DNA of 49,932 bases from Verrucomicrobiota bacterium (GCA_022711435.1 JAKLFB010000043.1:1-49932), one strand, 5' to 3'; shown: positions 24,681-34,130, counted from the stretch's first letter. Numbers and translations: made by a program. Notes: generated by a model from the letters alone, not told the origin.

Positions 24681-24799
24681 TTGCACTGCAGCCATCTGTT
24701 TGTCAAACTGGGTCTTGTAGCCGCCAGGTCGATCGGGAGCAAGCTCCCAGCCTGTCCCGCAGAACCGGCGGCAAGCGTAATCATCAACCTGTCTTTGAT

Positions 24800-25537
24800 A
24801 TGAAGACGAAATCCGCCCTGTCTCTCCTCAGCGCGCTCGCGATGTCCCTTGGTACCAGCCATGCCACGATTACGTGGATCGGCGGTTCGTCGGCCGATTT
24901 CTGGGATGACGCGAACTGGAGTTTCGCCGCCTCCACCTATACCGGCGACACGTTCAATCCGCTGACCTACATCTCCGACAACATCTTCATGGCCAACGCC
25001 ACCGGCGTGAGCGTCGCCGCGGACAACGGCATCCGCATCGGCAACGGCTACGGTCTGACGCTGGATGGCAGCGATCTCCTTGTGAACGGCACGGCGGCCA
25101 GTTCCGGGGTCAATGGCGTCGACGACGATCCGGCAGCCAATCCGTCGGTCGGGCAATACTCGTTCGTTTACCTCAAGAACGGCTCCTACCTGAACACCCA
25201 GTTCACGGCCATCGGGATGTTCATCGACGTGGACGGGACCAGCCACGTGCAATATCGCGGCACTGGCGACCCGATCAACGGGCAAAGCGAGCGCACGGTT
25301 GTGGACCTGGCGGTCGGCGGCCGGCTCACGCTGGCCACGATGGGAGAGTTCACCGAGCAGGCCACCACGCAGAACAGTTACCTTCTGATCGAAGGAAATT
25401 CCTGGGCGGACGATAGCAGCCTGCTCACCTTCGGCGGCAGCGGTCCCTTTACAGCGACGGCGGTGGTCCCCGAGCCTTCCATTGTGCTGCTCGGCGGCCT
25501 GGGCCTTGCCGGCCTGCTCCTGCGCCGGCGCGCCTAA
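24800..25537 (+). CDS. PEP-CTERM sorting-domain protein
   Basis: 245 residues. A signal peptide (MKTKSALSLLSALAMSLGTS) precedes a beta-rich, Asn/Gly/Thr-rich domain (TWIGGSSADFWDDANWSF and further strands). The tail is a textbook PEP-CTERM signal: VPEPS, a hydrophobic segment IVLLGGLGLAGLLL and RRRA. These proteins are processed by an exosortase and delivered to the surface or extracellular matrix. No exosortase gene is in the window. The body has no enzymatic motif; it resembles autotransporter-like passenger repeats found in other PEP-CTERM proteins. Confidence 0.9.
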   Translation: MKTKSALSLLSALAMSLGTSHATITWIGGSSADFWDDANWSFAASTYTGDTFNPLTYISDNIFMANATGVSVAADNGIRIGNGYGLTLDGSDLLVNGTAASSGVNGVDDDPAANPSVGQYSFVYLKNGSYLNTQFTAIGMFIDVDGTSHVQYRGTGDPINGQSERTVVDLAVGGRLTLATMGEFTEQATTQNSYLLIEGNSWADDSSLLTFGGSGPFTATAVVPEPSIVLLGGLGLAGLLLRRRA

Positions 25538-25615
25538 TCGGCGCTCTGCCGCAACAATCGATCCTGAACCCGAGGTGCGCGCCGAAGTCGGCAAGTCGGA
25601 GGGGCGCCGAACTTA

Positions 25616-25734
25616 GGGTCTGTGCAAAAATTACTTCCGATTTTGGCGGGAGCGCCGCCGGGCCAGATGCGAGGCGCAAGGGAGGGAGTGTATCCCCCTG
25701 CGATACTCGACCGACTTAGCTCGTTCCCCGCCCG
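25616..25734 (+). repeat. Degenerate or truncated relative of the 46.4-kb MITE-like element
   Basis: It begins GGGTCTGTGCAAAAATTACT after a TTA, and at 25664-25677 contains CAGATGCGAGGCGC, identical to 46417-46430 of the MITE-like element and at a similar distance from the left end. No matching right inverted repeat is visible before the GH172 stop codon at 25735, so this copy seems truncated or diverged. Confidence 0.4.
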
Positions 25735-28059
25735 CTATTTCGATCGATCTTCGAGCAGCCGCAGCCCAATGGCATCCAGGCTGGCGAAGTAGCCGGTCGA
25801 GTGGGGATGTTTACCCACCACCCGGATCTCGAGTGTGTGCGGGCGATGGTCCAGGACGATCGGGCTCGGGGTCGTCACTCGCCGCCAGGTGTCGGGTGAA
25901 TAGCCGTCCAAGGGCGGGCCCAGCTCGATCCCATCGATCGACCACTGGACGATGCCGTAATCCCAGGAGGTGACTGTGCTCAGGATCGCCTGGCAGGCGC
26001 CCGGCTCGATCGATGCCGGCAAGGCCAGGACGGCGCGATCGCATGGCCCGCCGAACCGCAGGAACAGGTGCTTGCCGTTCGAGAGGGGCGGCACCGCGCC
26101 TCGAGTGATCTCCTGGACAATGGCCCGCTCCAGGCGGCCGTCCGCCACACCCAGCGATTCCCCTTCGATCGCGCCCGCCATCCGAAACGGGATCTCCCAA
26201 TTCCCAATCCAGTCGGCAGGCGCGCGGCTGTTGCCGCGAAAGGAATAGGTGTCGAAACTCTCCGGATTGAACAGCCCGGGCGCCGCATATTGATACGGCT
26301 GGCCCCAGGGATCGAACGGGATCTGCTTCCCGGGCAGGTCGAGAGCGAATGCTGCGAGGTCTTTGGGGAGCGCGCCGCGGTCGCGCGCGCGATCGGCCAC
26401 AGCTTGGGCGAGCTGGCGGACGGTTTCCTGGGCGGTGCGGACGCGCTGGGCATCGAGCCGGGCCTCATCCGCCAGCGAGTTGGCCAGCCATCGATCCATG
26501 TGATCCCAGGGCAGCCGCCGGATCGAAATGGCGTCCATGGCCAGGCTCCTGCCCGGCTCGCCCGTTCCCTTGATGATCGAAAGCGGATTCTGGCCCACGC
26601 ACTCGAATCGAAGGGTGTAGTCGCCGGGCAGAAGCCGCCTGACGCCCAGCTTGGCCTCGCGGACCGTGCTGTAGACCTGGCTCTCGGGCCAGTTCTCCTT
26701 GAGCGAGAGATAGGAATCGTAAAAATCGAGTGCAGGATCGAGGACATTGGTCTGGCCGCCGCCAACGAGCATGACCTTCCACCGCCCGTACTCGCGAAAG
26801 AGCACTTGAAACACGGAGAGAGAATACTGGGCTTCCGCCTCGATCCGGAACGGCACATCGAGCCAGGCGCCGATCCGGTCGTTCTCGAGATAGAACATCG
26901 TTTTGCCCTGACAGGTGCGATTGGAGCGGACCGCGGGCTCGAGGCCGGGAGAGCAGGGGAGCCGCTTGGCGAGATCCTTGACCTCGATCCATTGCTCCGG
27001 ATTGACGCGCTCCGATAAAGGCGGCAGCGCGCAGAACGGCCGCGCGATGTCTTTCTGATACCAGAACGCGACCGAGGAGAAGAAATCCGGCCGGAACTTG
27101 AAGTCGTGGAGCTTTCGCGCGCCGGTTTGCGGATCCCGCTCGTCGATGAAACTCCGGCGTTCGATCTCGACCTTGAGGGATTTACGGAAGATGACCGGCG
27201 CGTGCAGATGCCACCGATAGGCGGTGATCCGGCAATCGACGCTCTGCGGCTCGCAGATGGTCACCCCGGCATTGGGGTTCGTGAAGAGCCGCAGGTTCCA
27301 CGCGTCCGTGAAATAATCTTCGGTGCCGGTGCCGACCAGCGATGGAGTGGGCTCGCCGTCGATGTAGAAGCGGTCGTCGGCCTCGCCGAACCAGACGCCG
27401 AAACTGTTCTGCGAAGAGAGGACGGTGCCGACATAGTTGCCTTCGCCCTGTCCGTCGAAGATCGTGTAAGGCGAGAAGGGCGGGACGGGGAATTCCTGGT
27501 GATAGCGGGCATGGAAATAGAGCGCATCCGGCGGCAGCGACGTCCGCTGAATCCAATTGACCTGGCAATAGACGGTCATGCGGGCGGAGGACTGGTTCCA
27601 GAGCTCGATTCGGGCGCGCTTGCGGAAGGGCATGTGCCAGTAACTGTTGAGCGCGCGGCCATAGGAGGTCACCTCGATGGGGGTCGAGCTGACGTTCGCG
27701 CGCATGCCATGGCCGGCGGCGAAGAAATCGCCGATCGGGGTCTCCACCGACGGCGCCTCCGCGTCGTCCCAATAGATGCGCAGGACGAGCGATCGGGGCC
27801 ACCGGCGGTCCTGGCCGGCCACGGTGAACCAGATATGCCGGATTTCGCCGGGTCCATCGAGGTCCGCTGCCGTGAACTGCTGGCCCGGCGCCAAGTGATA
27901 CGCATCGGCGTTGGATTCCGGATCGAACAGGCCGCTCGAGAACCGCCGGGTCATGCCGGGCTGCGGGCGGGTGACCGCATCGAGAATGTCGGCGGCATTC
28001 GTTGCGCTCTCGGTCCCAAAAGCCGCAAGGACTCCGGCCAGGCATGACCGTGTTATCAT
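25735..28059 (-). CDS. GH172 (DUF2961) glycoside hydrolase
   Basis: Start placed at ATG 28059 (MITRSCLAGVLAAFG signal peptide), 774 residues. The first about 400 residues match DUF2961/GH172: RRFSSGLFDPESNADAY, FTAADLDGPGEIRHIWFTV, YWHMPFRKRARIELWNQS, GEGNYVGTVLSSQNSFGVWF, the active-site segment PSLVGTGTEDYFTDAW and YRWHLHAPVIF. GH172 enzymes act on difructose anhydride or arabinofuranose/fructofuranose glycosides. The C-terminal half has additional beta-sandwich-like regions and a pseudopilin-like linker (ALPKDLAAFALDLPGKQIPF). It is the last gene of a leftward run with the two upstream genes. Confidence 0.9.
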   Translation of the reverse strand: MITRSCLAGVLAAFGTESATNAADILDAVTRPQPGMTRRFSSGLFDPESNADAYHLAPGQQFTAADLDGPGEIRHIWFTVAGQDRRWPRSLVLRIYWDDAEAPSVETPIGDFFAAGHGMRANVSSTPIEVTSYGRALNSYWHMPFRKRARIELWNQSSARMTVYCQVNWIQRTSLPPDALYFHARYHQEFPVPPFSPYTIFDGQGEGNYVGTVLSSQNSFGVWFGEADDRFYIDGEPTPSLVGTGTEDYFTDAWNLRLFTNPNAGVTICEPQSVDCRITAYRWHLHAPVIFRKSLKVEIERRSFIDERDPQTGARKLHDFKFRPDFFSSVAFWYQKDIARPFCALPPLSERVNPEQWIEVKDLAKRLPCSPGLEPAVRSNRTCQGKTMFYLENDRIGAWLDVPFRIEAEAQYSLSVFQVLFREYGRWKVMLVGGGQTNVLDPALDFYDSYLSLKENWPESQVYSTVREAKLGVRRLLPGDYTLRFECVGQNPLSIIKGTGEPGRSLAMDAISIRRLPWDHMDRWLANSLADEARLDAQRVRTAQETVRQLAQAVADRARDRGALPKDLAAFALDLPGKQIPFDPWGQPYQYAAPGLFNPESFDTYSFRGNSRAPADWIGNWEIPFRMAGAIEGESLGVADGRLERAIVQEITRGAVPPLSNGKHLFLRFGGPCDRAVLALPASIEPGACQAILSTVTSWDYGIVQWSIDGIELGPPLDGYSPDTWRRVTTPSPIVLDHRPHTLEIRVVGKHPHSTGYFASLDAIGLRLLEDRSK

Positions 28060-28119
28060 AGATCCTTTTTCCACAGTTTGACGGCAGGTTGAGCGGTGGG
28101 GCGGTGAAGCAAGGGCCGT

Positions 28120-29472
28120 TCATCGGGGCGACCACAGGCGCGGATACGGCCCGCGCGACACGCGTTCGATCGCCGGGACGCCCGAGAGGTTTTGCGGCAG
28201 GCTCGAGATGTAACCCGGAAAACCGAGAGCGATGTCGCCGACCTCGATCAGGAAGGCATCGGGCATTTTGCCGGGGAGCCAGCCCTCGTGGAAGCCGCCG
28301 GCGGGCCGCATGATGACGTGATACCACATCACGTCGCGCCAGGCGGGGTCGTCGGTGAAGGCATACCAGGCTTTCACCACTTGCACCTTGGCGTCACCGC
28401 TGATCCGCGCGCGGAAGAGGGTTCCGTTCCGCTCCCGCCGATGGGTGACCTCGCTGATGCGGCTCAGAGGGCGGCCGTCGAACACATGGGCCACCCACAT
28501 CAGGAAATCCATGAACTGGATCTCGCTGTAATTGGCGTGGTTGTAGTTGGGGATGATCTCGATGGTCATGGGGCGGCGGAGTCGTTCCTGGAGGATGTTG
28601 ACGTTGAACATCCGGTAGCCGTCCTCGTTGCTGGCCCCGAGGTAGAACACCGGCGCCTCGACCTGCTCCTGAAAGAACGCGTGGTGGAAAGAGAGATGCG
28701 GCTCGATGCGGTTGGTGCGGTGCACGCCTTCGTTGCCCATGACGATCACCGATGCCACGCGGGGGTCCATCGCCGCAGCCACGGTCGCGCTGCGTCCGCG
28801 TTTCGAGTGCCCCCCCACAATCGCCCGCAAGGTGTCGAGATTGAGAAACTGCTGCAGCGCGTTCATGGCCTGGATGTAAACCACGGCGAGCTGGCAGTTC
28901 ATGTTGTAGTGGTTCTGGCCCGTCTCCCGGGCGAGCCGGCCGAGGACGCCGATGTCCGGCTCGATGTCGCTCCCGTCTGGGTATGCGCCTGGATTGCAGA
29001 GCACCAGGGTCGGATAGCCGGTCCGCGCGGCGATGGGCTCCCCGTATTTGGCGACGTGGATCGGGTAGTGATCGCCCCCGGGGCAGCCAAGGATGACCAC
29101 CTTGCCTTTTCGGGACGGCGCTCGAGTTCGAGATTCGTCGGCGGGGAGGAGAATCGTGCAGGAATGTCCCCATTTCTTGCCGGCCAGCTCCTGCGACCAG
29201 AAATGCGCGGTCACCCGGCGCAGTGTCAGGCTGGGATTTGTGTCGCTGGCCACGACCTCATCGGCCAGGACCTTCCACTCGAGGGGGACGCAATGTTGTC
29301 GGACGACGGGCCAGATCTCGCGCGGCTTGGGCACGTTGCGAGAGGCTTCCTCGAAGTCGAACGGCTCGGCAGGGGGAGCGTCAGCCGCTTGCAGCATAGC
29401 GCTGTTGGTCCAAAGGGCGGCGGCCAGGAACAGCCCGGCTCGAGGCAGCGGATTCAGGCGATCGATTTTCAT
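28120..29472 (-). CDS. Exported alpha/beta hydrolase related to PhoPQ-activated PqaA
   Basis: Start ATG 29472, overlapping the stop of the upstream transglutaminase gene (ATGA). 450 residues with a signal peptide (LPRAGLFLAAALWTNSAML). The nucleophile elbow is GGHSKRG with Ser223, followed by ATVAAAMDPRVASVIVMGNE, the SKRG...DPRV pattern seen in PhoPQ-activated pathogenicity-related proteins. A later FYLGASNEDGYRMFNVN segment probably carries the catalytic Asp. The substrate is unknown; an esterase or amidase acting in the envelope is inferred. An acetyl-xylan-esterase-like role is an alternative given the GH172 neighbour. Confidence 0.75.
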   Translation of the reverse strand: MKIDRLNPLPRAGLFLAAALWTNSAMLQAADAPPAEPFDFEEASRNVPKPREIWPVVRQHCVPLEWKVLADEVVASDTNPSLTLRRVTAHFWSQELAGKKWGHSCTILLPADESRTRAPSRKGKVVILGCPGGDHYPIHVAKYGEPIAARTGYPTLVLCNPGAYPDGSDIEPDIGVLGRLARETGQNHYNMNCQLAVVYIQAMNALQQFLNLDTLRAIVGGHSKRGRSATVAAAMDPRVASVIVMGNEGVHRTNRIEPHLSFHHAFFQEQVEAPVFYLGASNEDGYRMFNVNILQERLRRPMTIEIIPNYNHANYSEIQFMDFLMWVAHVFDGRPLSRISEVTHRRERNGTLFRARISGDAKVQVVKAWYAFTDDPAWRDVMWYHVIMRPAGGFHEGWLPGKMPDAFLIEVGDIALGFPGYISSLPQNLSGVPAIERVSRGPYPRLWSPR

Positions 29473-30887
29473 GGCCGCTGGCCGGGGGTATCGCCCGGCA
29501 GCGGTGTCCGGGGCGTCTGCGCGTTGAGCCATTCGTTCCACCGGGCGCGGCTGGCGCCGAGCTGCTGCCCGGTGAACCTCTCGAGCAGCTGGGCGATCCG
29601 GCGGTCACCATCGGCGTCGTTCAGCCGTTCGAGGCAGTTCACGATCGCGCCCAGCTCGGCCGAGCCGCCAATCCTCAGGCAGGCGTCCGCCGCCTCGGCG
29701 CGCGGGCCTTTCTCATAAAGAAGATCGTCCAGCCACGGGAGGACAAATGGATGGCCGATCGCCAGCGCCTCGCCCACGAGGCCCGGCCGCTGCTCCCCCT
29801 GCGCGGCGTCCAGCCGCCGGCGGAACTCTTCGACCCGAGCCCGGAGCGCCGGCGAAGGCGGGGGGAACCACCAGGCCTGGCGAAGCGAGGCGGCCCGGCC
29901 CCGCCGATCCTCCCATGCATGGCTCTCCAGATAATCAGCTCCCGTCAAGGAGCCGTCGCCGCCGTCGCCGACGCTGAGCAGGAGCATCGGGCCGGGCGTC
30001 TGACCAAAATAAAGCCGCCGGTTGGCGGCCCGGTCGGTCCGGGTGGGATCAAAATCCACCCAGCCCAATCCCGGAACGTGGGCCTGGGGAAATCGATGGA
30101 AGACCTTGTCGAGATGAAACGGCACGCCGGTTCGGCCGACAATCCCGCCGACATACCGGGCCGGGATATCGCTCTTGCGGCAGAGCGCGATGAAGCAGTA
30201 GGTGAACTCGCTGCAGCTTCCCTTGCCGCTCGTCAGGACCTCGGGTGCAGGCTGCCATTTGCCATCCCGGTCATAACTGAGCCGGTCCATGACCAGGCCG
30301 AACACTCCGTCCAGAACGCCTCGGGTCCCTTCCTTCCCTCGAGCCGCCTCTTCCGATGCGGCGCCGACGACCGGATCGCTCAAAGCCAGGACCTTTCCAT
30401 CCCGGAGGTTGAGAAGCCTTTCCTCGGGCGGCAAGGCATTGTGGCGGCTGTCATCCTGCCGGCTCCAATCCCAGCGGAATCGCCGGATGGCCGCCCAGGC
30501 GGTCCACCGTCCGACCATCACGGCGCCCGGCGACAACTGCTCGCGGCGATAGTGCAGGACCGGGGCGCCCCAGCGATCCGTCAGGCGCTCCGGGTCGCCC
30601 TCTACATCGAGCTCGGCGATGTCCTGATGCGGCGATCGGATCGGCGCGTGCAAGTGGATTTCCGGCCCGCGCAACGGGGCCTGGCCGCTGTTGATGATGC
30701 GCGTGACAAACACGACAACGGCCCGAGTCTCGGATCCCGGCACGACTTGGGCCGCGGCCGGTGGCGCGCCCGCTCCGTCCGGTGGAGGGGCGGGCGGCCC
30801 GGCTGCGCCTCCGACGATCGCCTGCATCGAAAGCCCGGCCATGGCGAGCAGCAGCGGAATCAAGCGAGCATGTCTTCGTGAGGTCAT
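29469..30887 (-). CDS. Exported transglutaminase-like protein
   Basis: Start chosen at ATG 30887 (MTSRRHARLIPLLLAMAGLS signal peptide), 472 residues. A Pro/Ala-rich linker follows the signal. The core around residues 200-290 is a transglutaminase/protease fold: VLTSGKGSCSEFTYCFIALC with Cys225, IPARYVGGIVGR, and FHRFPQAHVPGLGWVDFDPT with the catalytic His and Asp. The C-terminal third is helical and HEAT-like (LGAIVNCLERLNDADGDRRI). Bacterial members are usually cysteine peptidases or cross-linking enzymes. Coupling to the PqaA-like hydrolase implies a shared process. Confidence 0.8.
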   Translation of the reverse strand: MTSRRHARLIPLLLAMAGLSMQAIVGGAAGPPAPPPDGAGAPPAAAQVVPGSETRAVVVFVTRIINSGQAPLRGPEIHLHAPIRSPHQDIAELDVEGDPERLTDRWGAPVLHYRREQLSPGAVMVGRWTAWAAIRRFRWDWSRQDDSRHNALPPEERLLNLRDGKVLALSDPVVGAASEEAARGKEGTRGVLDGVFGLVMDRLSYDRDGKWQPAPEVLTSGKGSCSEFTYCFIALCRKSDIPARYVGGIVGRTGVPFHLDKVFHRFPQAHVPGLGWVDFDPTRTDRAANRRLYFGQTPGPMLLLSVGDGGDGSLTGADYLESHAWEDRRGRAASLRQAWWFPPPSPALRARVEEFRRRLDAAQGEQRPGLVGEALAIGHPFVLPWLDDLLYEKGPRAEAADACLRIGGSAELGAIVNCLERLNDADGDRRIAQLLERFTGQQLGASRARWNEWLNAQTPRTPLPGDTPGQRP

Positions 30888-31037
30888 AGGGCGGTGCGCG
30901 TCCGTGCGATGAGCAGCAGCATAAGGGTCTGGATCGGCCTTCGGCAATACTGAAGGTTCCATGCTTGGAAATTCCTGCAGCCGTCTCGGACGCGGTCGCT
31001 CCCCGCCAACCAGGCCGCCGGGCGCTCGAGGTCCGAT

Positions 31038-32510
31038 CTACCTCTTTGCCGGCGTCTCTTCGATCTCCTCGAATATCGCGTGCCGGTCGAAATTGAGCCA
31101 GTGGTTCAGGGAGACAATGCGGACATCATCGAAATAGGCGGGCGTGGTGCCGCCATGGCGCTTGACCAGCTCGGCCATGTCGGCCGCGATGCGCGCGGCG
31201 TACTCCGCTTTCAATCGCAGCCGGATCTTGCGGTCGCCGTAACTGAAAACGGCTTCGCAGGCGGGCGGCGCCCCGGCTGCAACCGCGATCGTGCCCCGGC
31301 CGAGGCTCGCGCCGGTGGCCACCTGCAGCCCGTCGTTCACGCAGCTCAGCGGCGGTTTGGACCCGGCGTAGCTGACGACGCGCAGCTCGTCGAGGGCGGC
31401 GTTGAACCGCTCCCGCGCCCGCAAACCCATCTTGGCGCCGACAATCGAGTAGGTGCCCAGATGGCGATGCAGCTCGCTGGTCAACACGGTTGCCTTCCAC
31501 TCCTCGAGGCCGTGGCGGCGAATGATGCGGGCCGCCGATTCCCGCACGTCCGGCAGCAATCGCTGCGGCTCGACGGGAAACTCGGCGAGGACGACCGTGG
31601 CGCGCGGGGGCGCCTGGCGCAGTGCTGCCAGCAGGGCGCCCCGCACGGCATCCCCATCCGCCGGGATCCATTCCGACCAGCCCGGCTGCCCGGGAACCGG
31701 CGAGAGCTTCCCGATGTCCGGATCGAGCAGGCAGAAGGCCACCAGGTCATCCGCCAACCGCAGGCGCCGGGCGCGGACCAGCTCCGCGCCGCGCCCGCGG
31801 CGGTGCAGAAGCGAGACCAGATCCGCAGCGGGAGATTCTGCGGCGTCCATCGCATCCACAAGCGCTTCATCCACGATGGGTGCGGCGCCCTCTTCAGGCC
31901 AGTGAACGGCGATCACCCGCAAGCCCGATTCGGCGATCGTTCGGAAAGCCTCCTCATCGCGACGGGCATTCCAGGCAGGCTGCGGGGCGCCGGGCGGCGC
32001 GCCGCTCCAGAAGACCGCCTGGATCCGCGCGCGCAGCTCGGGAGCGCCTTCGAGGGCATCGGCCAGGTTGGACAGCGGCCCCAGGCAGACGTAGAGGACG
32101 GGCTCCGCCTCCTCGCGAAGCGCCAGGCGGATGAGGCCCGCCGCATCGAGCATCCCGGCCAGCGGCATCTGAGGCTCGCCGATCTTCGACCACTCCAGGC
32201 CCGTCGCCTCGGCGCGAAACGAGGGCGGGGGAGCCGTCCGCTTCCGTCCGGCACCGACGGCGATGTCGTCCCGGTTGAGGAAATGCAGGATCCGGCAGAC
32301 GTTCGTGGCGCCAACCTCCGGCGGGCTGGCGCCGTCGCTGGTGACGATCGCGTGAACATCGAGGCCGGGCGCATTGAGCAGCATCGCCAGGGCGCGCGCG
32401 TCGTCGGCCGCCATGTCCGTGTCGACGACGATGGGCGGGCCGGTGTGAGCCCGGACGGGCCCGGCGTCGAGAAGGGCGAGCATGACCGCGGTCATCGACA
32501 GCGCGATCAT
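31038..32510 (-). CDS. Exported nucleoside hydrolase fused to an FmdE-like domain
   Basis: The start is set at ATG 32510 by the signal peptide (MIALSMTAVMLALLDAGPVR); longer in-frame starts up to 32636 exist. 490 residues. The first 300 or so residues are an inosine/uridine-type nucleoside hydrolase with the Ca2+-binding Asp cluster in VVDTDMAADDARALAMLL and a VLYVCLGPLSNLADAL strand; the usual DPG of the motif is altered to DMA. The C-terminal part resembles formylmethanofuran dehydrogenase subunit E: HRHLGTYSIVGAKMGLRARE and LSCVNDGLQVATGASLGRGT. The CT of the classical TGCT-GKG metal-site motif is AS here. The joint activity is unknown; the substrate would be extracytoplasmic. Confidence 0.8.
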   Translation of the reverse strand: MIALSMTAVMLALLDAGPVRAHTGPPIVVDTDMAADDARALAMLLNAPGLDVHAIVTSDGASPPEVGATNVCRILHFLNRDDIAVGAGRKRTAPPPSFRAEATGLEWSKIGEPQMPLAGMLDAAGLIRLALREEAEPVLYVCLGPLSNLADALEGAPELRARIQAVFWSGAPPGAPQPAWNARRDEEAFRTIAESGLRVIAVHWPEEGAAPIVDEALVDAMDAAESPAADLVSLLHRRGRGAELVRARRLRLADDLVAFCLLDPDIGKLSPVPGQPGWSEWIPADGDAVRGALLAALRQAPPRATVVLAEFPVEPQRLLPDVRESAARIIRRHGLEEWKATVLTSELHRHLGTYSIVGAKMGLRARERFNAALDELRVVSYAGSKPPLSCVNDGLQVATGASLGRGTIAVAAGAPPACEAVFSYGDRKIRLRLKAEYAARIAADMAELVKRHGGTTPAYFDDVRIVSLNHWLNFDRHAIFEEIEETPAKR

Positions 32511-32610
32511 CCGCCTGGCCCATCTCGCGGGCCGCCCCGTGATTTGTTTCGTCAGGCCGATTTGATATTGCGCCTGCCGGATTCTGAGTTCATACTTCAC
32601 GCGATGAACG

Positions 32611-33432
32611 TAACACTTCATTCGAGTCGCGGTCAACCCATGTCGCTACAGCGACGATGCATGGCGCGCCGAGATCGCGCGTCTCAACCACGATCCGGCC
32701 ACCGGCCATCCGTTCCGCAAAGGTGATCTCGTCTCCATCCGCGCGAGCGGTTCCCTCGCTTTCGGCGGGAAACGGAACATCAACGAGATGCACCGCAACG
32801 AGCCCGAGCATGATTTCACCATGTCGCTGGTGGCATCCAACTACGGCCTGCCGGAGCCGGAGGCGCTCTCGCTCGTCTCGCTGGTGCGCGCTGACGACGG
32901 AAACCCCGCAACCTCGGAAGATCTGTTCGATCCGGCGCGGCTCACAGGAGGCGAGCATTGGCAGGGGGTGCGGATCCGGATCAACGGGCTGACTCTTCTG
33001 AATGCCGAGAACTGGAGCCCCACGAACGCGTGGGCCAGCCGGCTCTGCACGGTCACCGACGGCGAAAACCGGTTCTTCAAGATTCGCCATCCCCGCTACA
33101 GCCTCGGCCCGGCGCCGGCCAGCCCGTTTGATGCGATCGGAATTCTCAATCAGGAGAGCGGCTCGGGCGTCCAGGGCACCAACGGTTACGAGCTGTTTGT
33201 CCAGGCGATCGAGCCGTCCAGCACGCCCCGGATCGACATTGCGAGCGCGCCAGTGATCACGTGGCCGGGGTCCCTGGCGAACTACGCGCTGGTCTACACC
33301 AACCTCGCCGGTGGGCCGGGGCCCTGGCAGGCGGCCACCAATGTGCCGGTGCTGGTGAACGGCCGGTGGACGGTCATCCTGGATCCATCGGAGGCTCGCA
33401 CCCGGTTCTACACGCTCCAGCGATGCCAATGA
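32611..33432 (+). pseudogene. 5'-truncated secreted protein with Verrucomicrobia-type C-terminus
   Basis: After stop codons ending at 32610 the frame is protein-like throughout (YSDDAWRAEIARLNHDPATG, FRKGDLVSIRASGSLAFGG), but the first ATG is only at 32788, inside that conserved-looking region. There is no signal peptide. The protein therefore seems to have lost its 5' part, or uses a non-standard start. From 32788 the product would be 214 residues. The end (PVLVNGRWTVILDPSEARTR then FYTLQRCQ) is the usual C-terminal module of secreted Verrucomicrobia proteins. The 5' breakpoint lies close to the divergent nucleoside hydrolase. The next gene overlaps its 3' end. Confidence 0.55.
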
Positions 33433-34130
33433 TGGATTGGAGTCGATCTTTCCCGGAACCGTCGGGCGGCCCCCGCATCTCCCGCCGTCCGCGTCCGGCT
33501 GCCGAGGCGGCGTTCACCCTGATCGAGCTGCTGGTCGTGATCGCCATCATCGCGATACTGGCAGGAATGCTGCTGCCGGCGATCGCGCGCGCGAAGGAAA
33601 AGGCGAAGGTCGCCAAGGTTCATGCCGAGCTGTACGGGATCGGGATCGCCTTGCACATGTATTCGGATGACCACGGAGGCCGGGTTCCGCCCGTGCGGGA
33701 GAACTGCAACAACGATCTGCGAGAGCACTGGTGCCAGCTGCCCATCGAGCTTGCCGAGGGCCGCTACCTGCCGCGCAGCGATGCCGGCGGGCGCGAGGCC
33801 CGCGTCGAAGATCCGTTCCATCCGGGGCACACCTACAAATACGCCGCGCCCGGCCCGCTGCTGCTCAACGGCGAGCCGGCGGGGGATTACTCGCTGTGGG
33901 TGCCCGCCAGCTACCCCGATCTCAAGAGCGACACCGGCCGGTTCCACTCGAAGCCGGCCGACAGCCCGGTCCGGTGGGCCATCTGGAGCCTGGGGCCGCG
34001 TCCCAACAGCGCGCGCAGCCGGAGCAGCCACGCGCCGATGAGCGCGCTCACGTGGTACCGGCGCGCCGGCGGCGACGGCGTGATCGTCCGGTATGCGTCG
34101 CGCGATGGGATGCAGATCACAAGCCGGTGA
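33423..34130 (+). CDS. Type II secretion/type IV pilin-like pseudopilin
   Basis: ATGs at 33423, 33429 and 33432 are all in frame and overlap the upstream stop; the longest product is 235 residues. A 28-residue leader precedes the class III signal AFTLIELLVVIAIIAILAGM, with the conserved Glu at +5 for prepilin peptidase cleavage and N-methylation. The following region (LHMYSDDHGGRVPPVRENCN) and the C-terminal beta part match the very abundant Verrucomicrobia/Planctomycetes pseudopilin group. No secretion ATPase or peptidase gene is nearby. The role (minor pilin or secreted lectin-like protein) is unknown. Confidence 0.88.
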   Translation: MPMMDWSRSFPEPSGGPRISRRPRPAAEAAFTLIELLVVIAIIAILAGMLLPAIARAKEKAKVAKVHAELYGIGIALHMYSDDHGGRVPPVRENCNNDLREHWCQLPIELAEGRYLPRSDAGGREARVEDPFHPGHTYKYAAPGPLLLNGEPAGDYSLWVPASYPDLKSDTGRFHSKPADSPVRWAIWSLGPRPNSARSRSSHAPMSALTWYRRAGGDGVIVRYASRDGMQITSR

